From assembly GCA_028287445.1 (NCBI GenBank), contig JAQBPQ010000144.1:1-41002 (forward strand): a DNA stretch of 41,002 bases, in the 5' to 3' direction. The notes under the pieces are model-generated. The model was not told the DNA's origin and made no database searches. It saw nothing but the letters and a program-made list of their open reading frames with translations. The stretch is from Cohnella sp. GTDB taxonomy: Bacteria; Bacillota; Bacilli; Paenibacillales; Paenibacillaceae. This document shows, one piece after another, positions 38,851 through 41,002 of this stretch (the first letter of the stretch is position 1; the number at the start of each line of letters is the position of its first letter). The position numbers and the translations under genes were made by a program.

Positions 38851-41002
38851 GTGAAGATTCATATTGTTAAAAAAGGCGATACCTTGTACTTCATCGCACA
38901 AAAGTACAACGTTCCGCTGGAGGAACTCATCCAACTGAATCCGGCAATCGAGCCGGAAAACATGCAAATCGGCGAGAAAGTGAAAATTCCGGATCAGCCG
39001 AAACTGGCTTATGAGCTGATGCATCAGCACACCGTGCAGCAGGGAGATTCCTTGTGGAAGTTGTCGAAAGCTTGGGGAGTTCCACTTGCCGACATGATCA
39101 AAGCGAATCCGCAGCTCAAAAATCCCAATGCTCTGCTTACCGGAGAAGTCGTCAATATTCCCAAAATGCCGATTGGCGGCGCAGGCAATCCAGGAATGAC
39201 ACTGGCGATGCCGGGGAAAAAAGGGACCGGGGTGAAGACGGAAACCGGGTTCAAGCCGGAAACAGGCGTGGCATTTGAGCCGGCTCCTGCTGCGCCGGCT
39301 GTGCCGCCGGCAGTATCCGTCATGCCCGTCCCTGTTTTTCCGGAACATGAAATGAAGGAAATGAAGGAAATGAAGGAAATGAAGGATTCGTTTCCGATGG
39401 GGCACCACCATGATCACGACTTGTTTGCCCAATTGCCGATGCCGGCGGTTGAAGCCGGGGCGGAACATCACTTATCGCAGTTCCACGAGAAAGCTCATCT
39501 GCCGAACACGATGCCTATGTCGAATGTCATGCCGAGTGCCATGGAAAATGTGATGCCGAACATGATGCCAAACATGATGCCGTATGCCATGGAAAACGTC
39601 ATGCCCCACGGGATGGCAAATGTAATGCCGTATGAGATGGAGAACATAATGCCGAATATGATGCCAAATATGATGACAAACATGATGCCAAACATGATGC
39701 CAAACATGATGCCGGCCGTGGAAAACGCCGGATGGGCGGGCGAGCCGAAATCGCAACCAATTCATGATCACGGCTTCGGACACGATTATTTTTATGGCCA
39801 TGATCCTGGATTTCATCACCATCTCCACCACGGCTACCATCATGGTTACGGTTATGCAGGCGAATATCCGTACGCTAATGCTCCGGCGCCCGGTGGTTTG
39901 GAGGGAGTGCTCGGCAGCGTTTACGATCCGAAAGACATGATCGGCTTTGATCCCAAAGATTTGAGTAGAATCTGGGCGGAGAGCGATACAGGCGGACACG
40001 GGAAGGACACCGTAGGCGGAATCAGCGATTATGGCGGCAAACAAGGTATGCCGACAACAATGGCTCCGCAATTCGGCGGAGGAGGTTCATTCGGCGATAT
40101 CGGGCCTTCGACCGGCAATGCTTGGTATCCGACCGCAGTGAGTCCGGCAGCGACCGGCCCGGCCATGATGAGCCCCGTCACCGTTAACGTAAGCCCGACT
40201 GCCGTGAGCCCGATGAACTACCCCCCAACGGCGGTTAGCCCTGCGTCAACGAGTCCGTGGCCTGGCATTCCGGATTATGGAGCAGGGGGCTATCCGGGAG
40301 CGGCCTCTCCTGCTGCAGGATGGATGAAACCAACTTCCGGATGTAAGACTTGCGGCGGCACTCCCCAATGGCCGACCACACCTTCCGCTCTCACGATGCC
40401 TACTGCCGTAAGTCCGGCCGAAACCGGCCCGACCGGCTGGGTTGGTCCCCCTGCTGTCCCGAATATCGGCGCTTATCCTTATGCCGTTTCTCCTTATGGA
40501 TACGATCATCAGATGAATGTTCTTAATGAGCCGTATCACGGTATGGGGTATGCGCCAGCGTATCCGACAGGCGTAGGAGGGGCGATGGCTCCGATGCCGG
40601 GCGAAAAGCTGCCGTATGCTCCGCCGTATTCGTCCCCGTATCCGACAGGCGTAGGAGGAGCGATGGCTCCGATGCCGGGCGAAAACCTGCCGTATGCTCA
40701 GCCGTATGCGCCGCCGTATCCGACAGGCGTAGGAGGAGCGATGGCTCCGATGCCCGGCGAAAACCTGCCGTATGGTCCGCCATATGCGACGCCGTATCCG
40801 ACAGGCGTAGGAGGAGCGATGGCTCCTATGCCGGGCGAAAACCTGCCGTATGGTCCGCCATATGCGACGCCGTATCCGACAGGTGTAGGAGGAGCGATGG
40901 CTCCGATGCCGGGTGATAATCTGCCGTATGCTCAGCCGTATGCTCAGCCGTATGCTCAGCCGTATGCGCCGCCGTATCCGACAGACGTAGGAGGGGCAAT
41001 GG
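38851..41002 (+). CDS. safA: SafA-like LysM spore-coat morphogenetic protein with Met/His-rich and tandem-repeat regions; 3' end outside window
   Basis: GTG start after GGAGGG; my frame-by-frame translation has no stop to the window edge. Two LysM domains: HIVKKGDTLYFIAQKYNVPLEELIQLNPAI...GEKVKIP and HTVQQGDSLWKLSKAWGVPLADMIKANPQL...GEVVNIP. Absent from the ORF track because no stop is present. Confidence 0.85.
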   Translation, partial: MKIHIVKKGDTLYFIAQKYNVPLEELIQLNPAIEPENMQIGEKVKIPDQPKLAYELMHQHTVQQGDSLWKLSKAWGVPLADMIKANPQLKNPNALLTGEVVNIPKMPIGGAGNPGMTLAMPGKKGTGVKTETGFKPETGVAFEPAPAAPAVPPAVSVMPVPVFPEHEMKEMKEMKEMKDSFPMGHHHDHDLFAQLPMPAVEAGAEHHLSQFHEKAHLPNTMPMSNVMPSAMENVMPNMMPNMMPYAMENVMPHGMANVMPYEMENIMPNMMPNMMTNMMPNMMPNMMPAVENAGWAGEPKSQPIHDHGFGHDYFYGHDPGFHHHLHHGYHHGYGYAGEYPYANAPAPGGLEGVLGSVYDPKDMIGFDPKDLSRIWAESDTGGHGKDTVGGISDYGGKQGMPTTMAPQFGGGGSFGDIGPSTGNAWYPTAVSPAATGPAMMSPVTVNVSPTAVSPMNYPPTAVSPASTSPWPGIPDYGAGGYPGAASPAAGWMKPTSGCKTCGGTPQWPTTPSALTMPTAVSPAETGPTGWVGPPAVPNIGAYPYAVSPYGYDHQMNVLNEPYHGMGYAPAYPTGVGGAMAPMPGEKLPYAPPYSSPYPTGVGGAMAPMPGENLPYAQPYAPPYPTGVGGAMAPMPGENLPYGPPYATPYPTGVGGAMAPMPGENLPYGPPYATPYPTGVGGAMAPMPGDNLPYAQPYAQPYAQPYAPPYPTDVGGAM
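39352..39387 (+). repeat. 9-bp tandem repeat ATGAAGGAA (x4, last unit ATGAAGGAT)
   Basis: Encodes MKEMKEMKEMKD. Confidence 0.9.
39511..39714 (+). repeat. Met-Pro-Asn/Met-rich degenerate coding repeats
   Basis: MPMSNVMPSAMENVMPNMMPNMMPYAMENVMPHGMANVMPYEMENIMPNMMPNMMTNMMPNMMPNMMP. Confidence 0.9.
40561..41002 (+). repeat. 78-bp (26-aa) coding tandem repeat, with one unit expanded to 102 bp; continues past window
   Basis: Units YPTGVGGAMAPMPGExLPYxxPYxxP start at 40561, 40639, 40717, 40795, 40873, 40975. Confidence 0.93.

Noticed and set aside
40246-40783. Minus-strand repetitive ORFs (e.g. FRPASEPSLLLRLSDT repeats)
   Set aside because: Reverse-strand reading of the coding tandem repeats of the SafA-like gene.
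40561-41002. CRISPR-like regular repeats
   Set aside because: 78-bp units are contiguous and in-frame coding with no unique spacers.

Overview
The window reads as conserved chromosomal backbone of a fairly high-GC, spore-forming Firmicute, probably Paenibacillaceae (inferred from gene order and protein character). Gene order on the + strand: GH15-like C-terminus, speD/speH, the tetrapyrrole cluster hemA-hemX-sirC-hemC-cobA/hemD-hemB, then (after a minus-strand Crp/Fnr-type gene) hemL and spoVID. These are followed by a T-box leader with valS, folC, murC, a SPOR-domain spoIIB-like gene, a DUF4321-like gene, maf, radC, mreBCD, minCD, rodA/ftsW, spoIVFA, spoIVFB, rng, the L21 leader with rplU-prp-rpmA, spo0B, obgE, pheB(ACT)-hom-thrC-thrB-pheA-ilvE, and a long SafA-like LysM coat-protein ORF that runs off the right edge. 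The supplied ORF track misses that last ORF because it has no stop codon in the window. The strongest non-coding signal is a ~99-nt two-hairpin repeat present four times, all on the + strand: single copies after GH15 and obgE, and a tandem pair after murC. Every occurrence begins just 2-4 nt after the T-tract of a rho-independent terminator. Other points of interest are the Met/His-rich, tandem-repeat SafA-like protein, the antisense Crp/Fnr gene placed between hemB and hemL, and a palindrome overlapping a probable spo0B promoter. I saw no CRISPR array, tRNA/rRNA gene, transposase or prophage. No clear new multi-gene system is visible.
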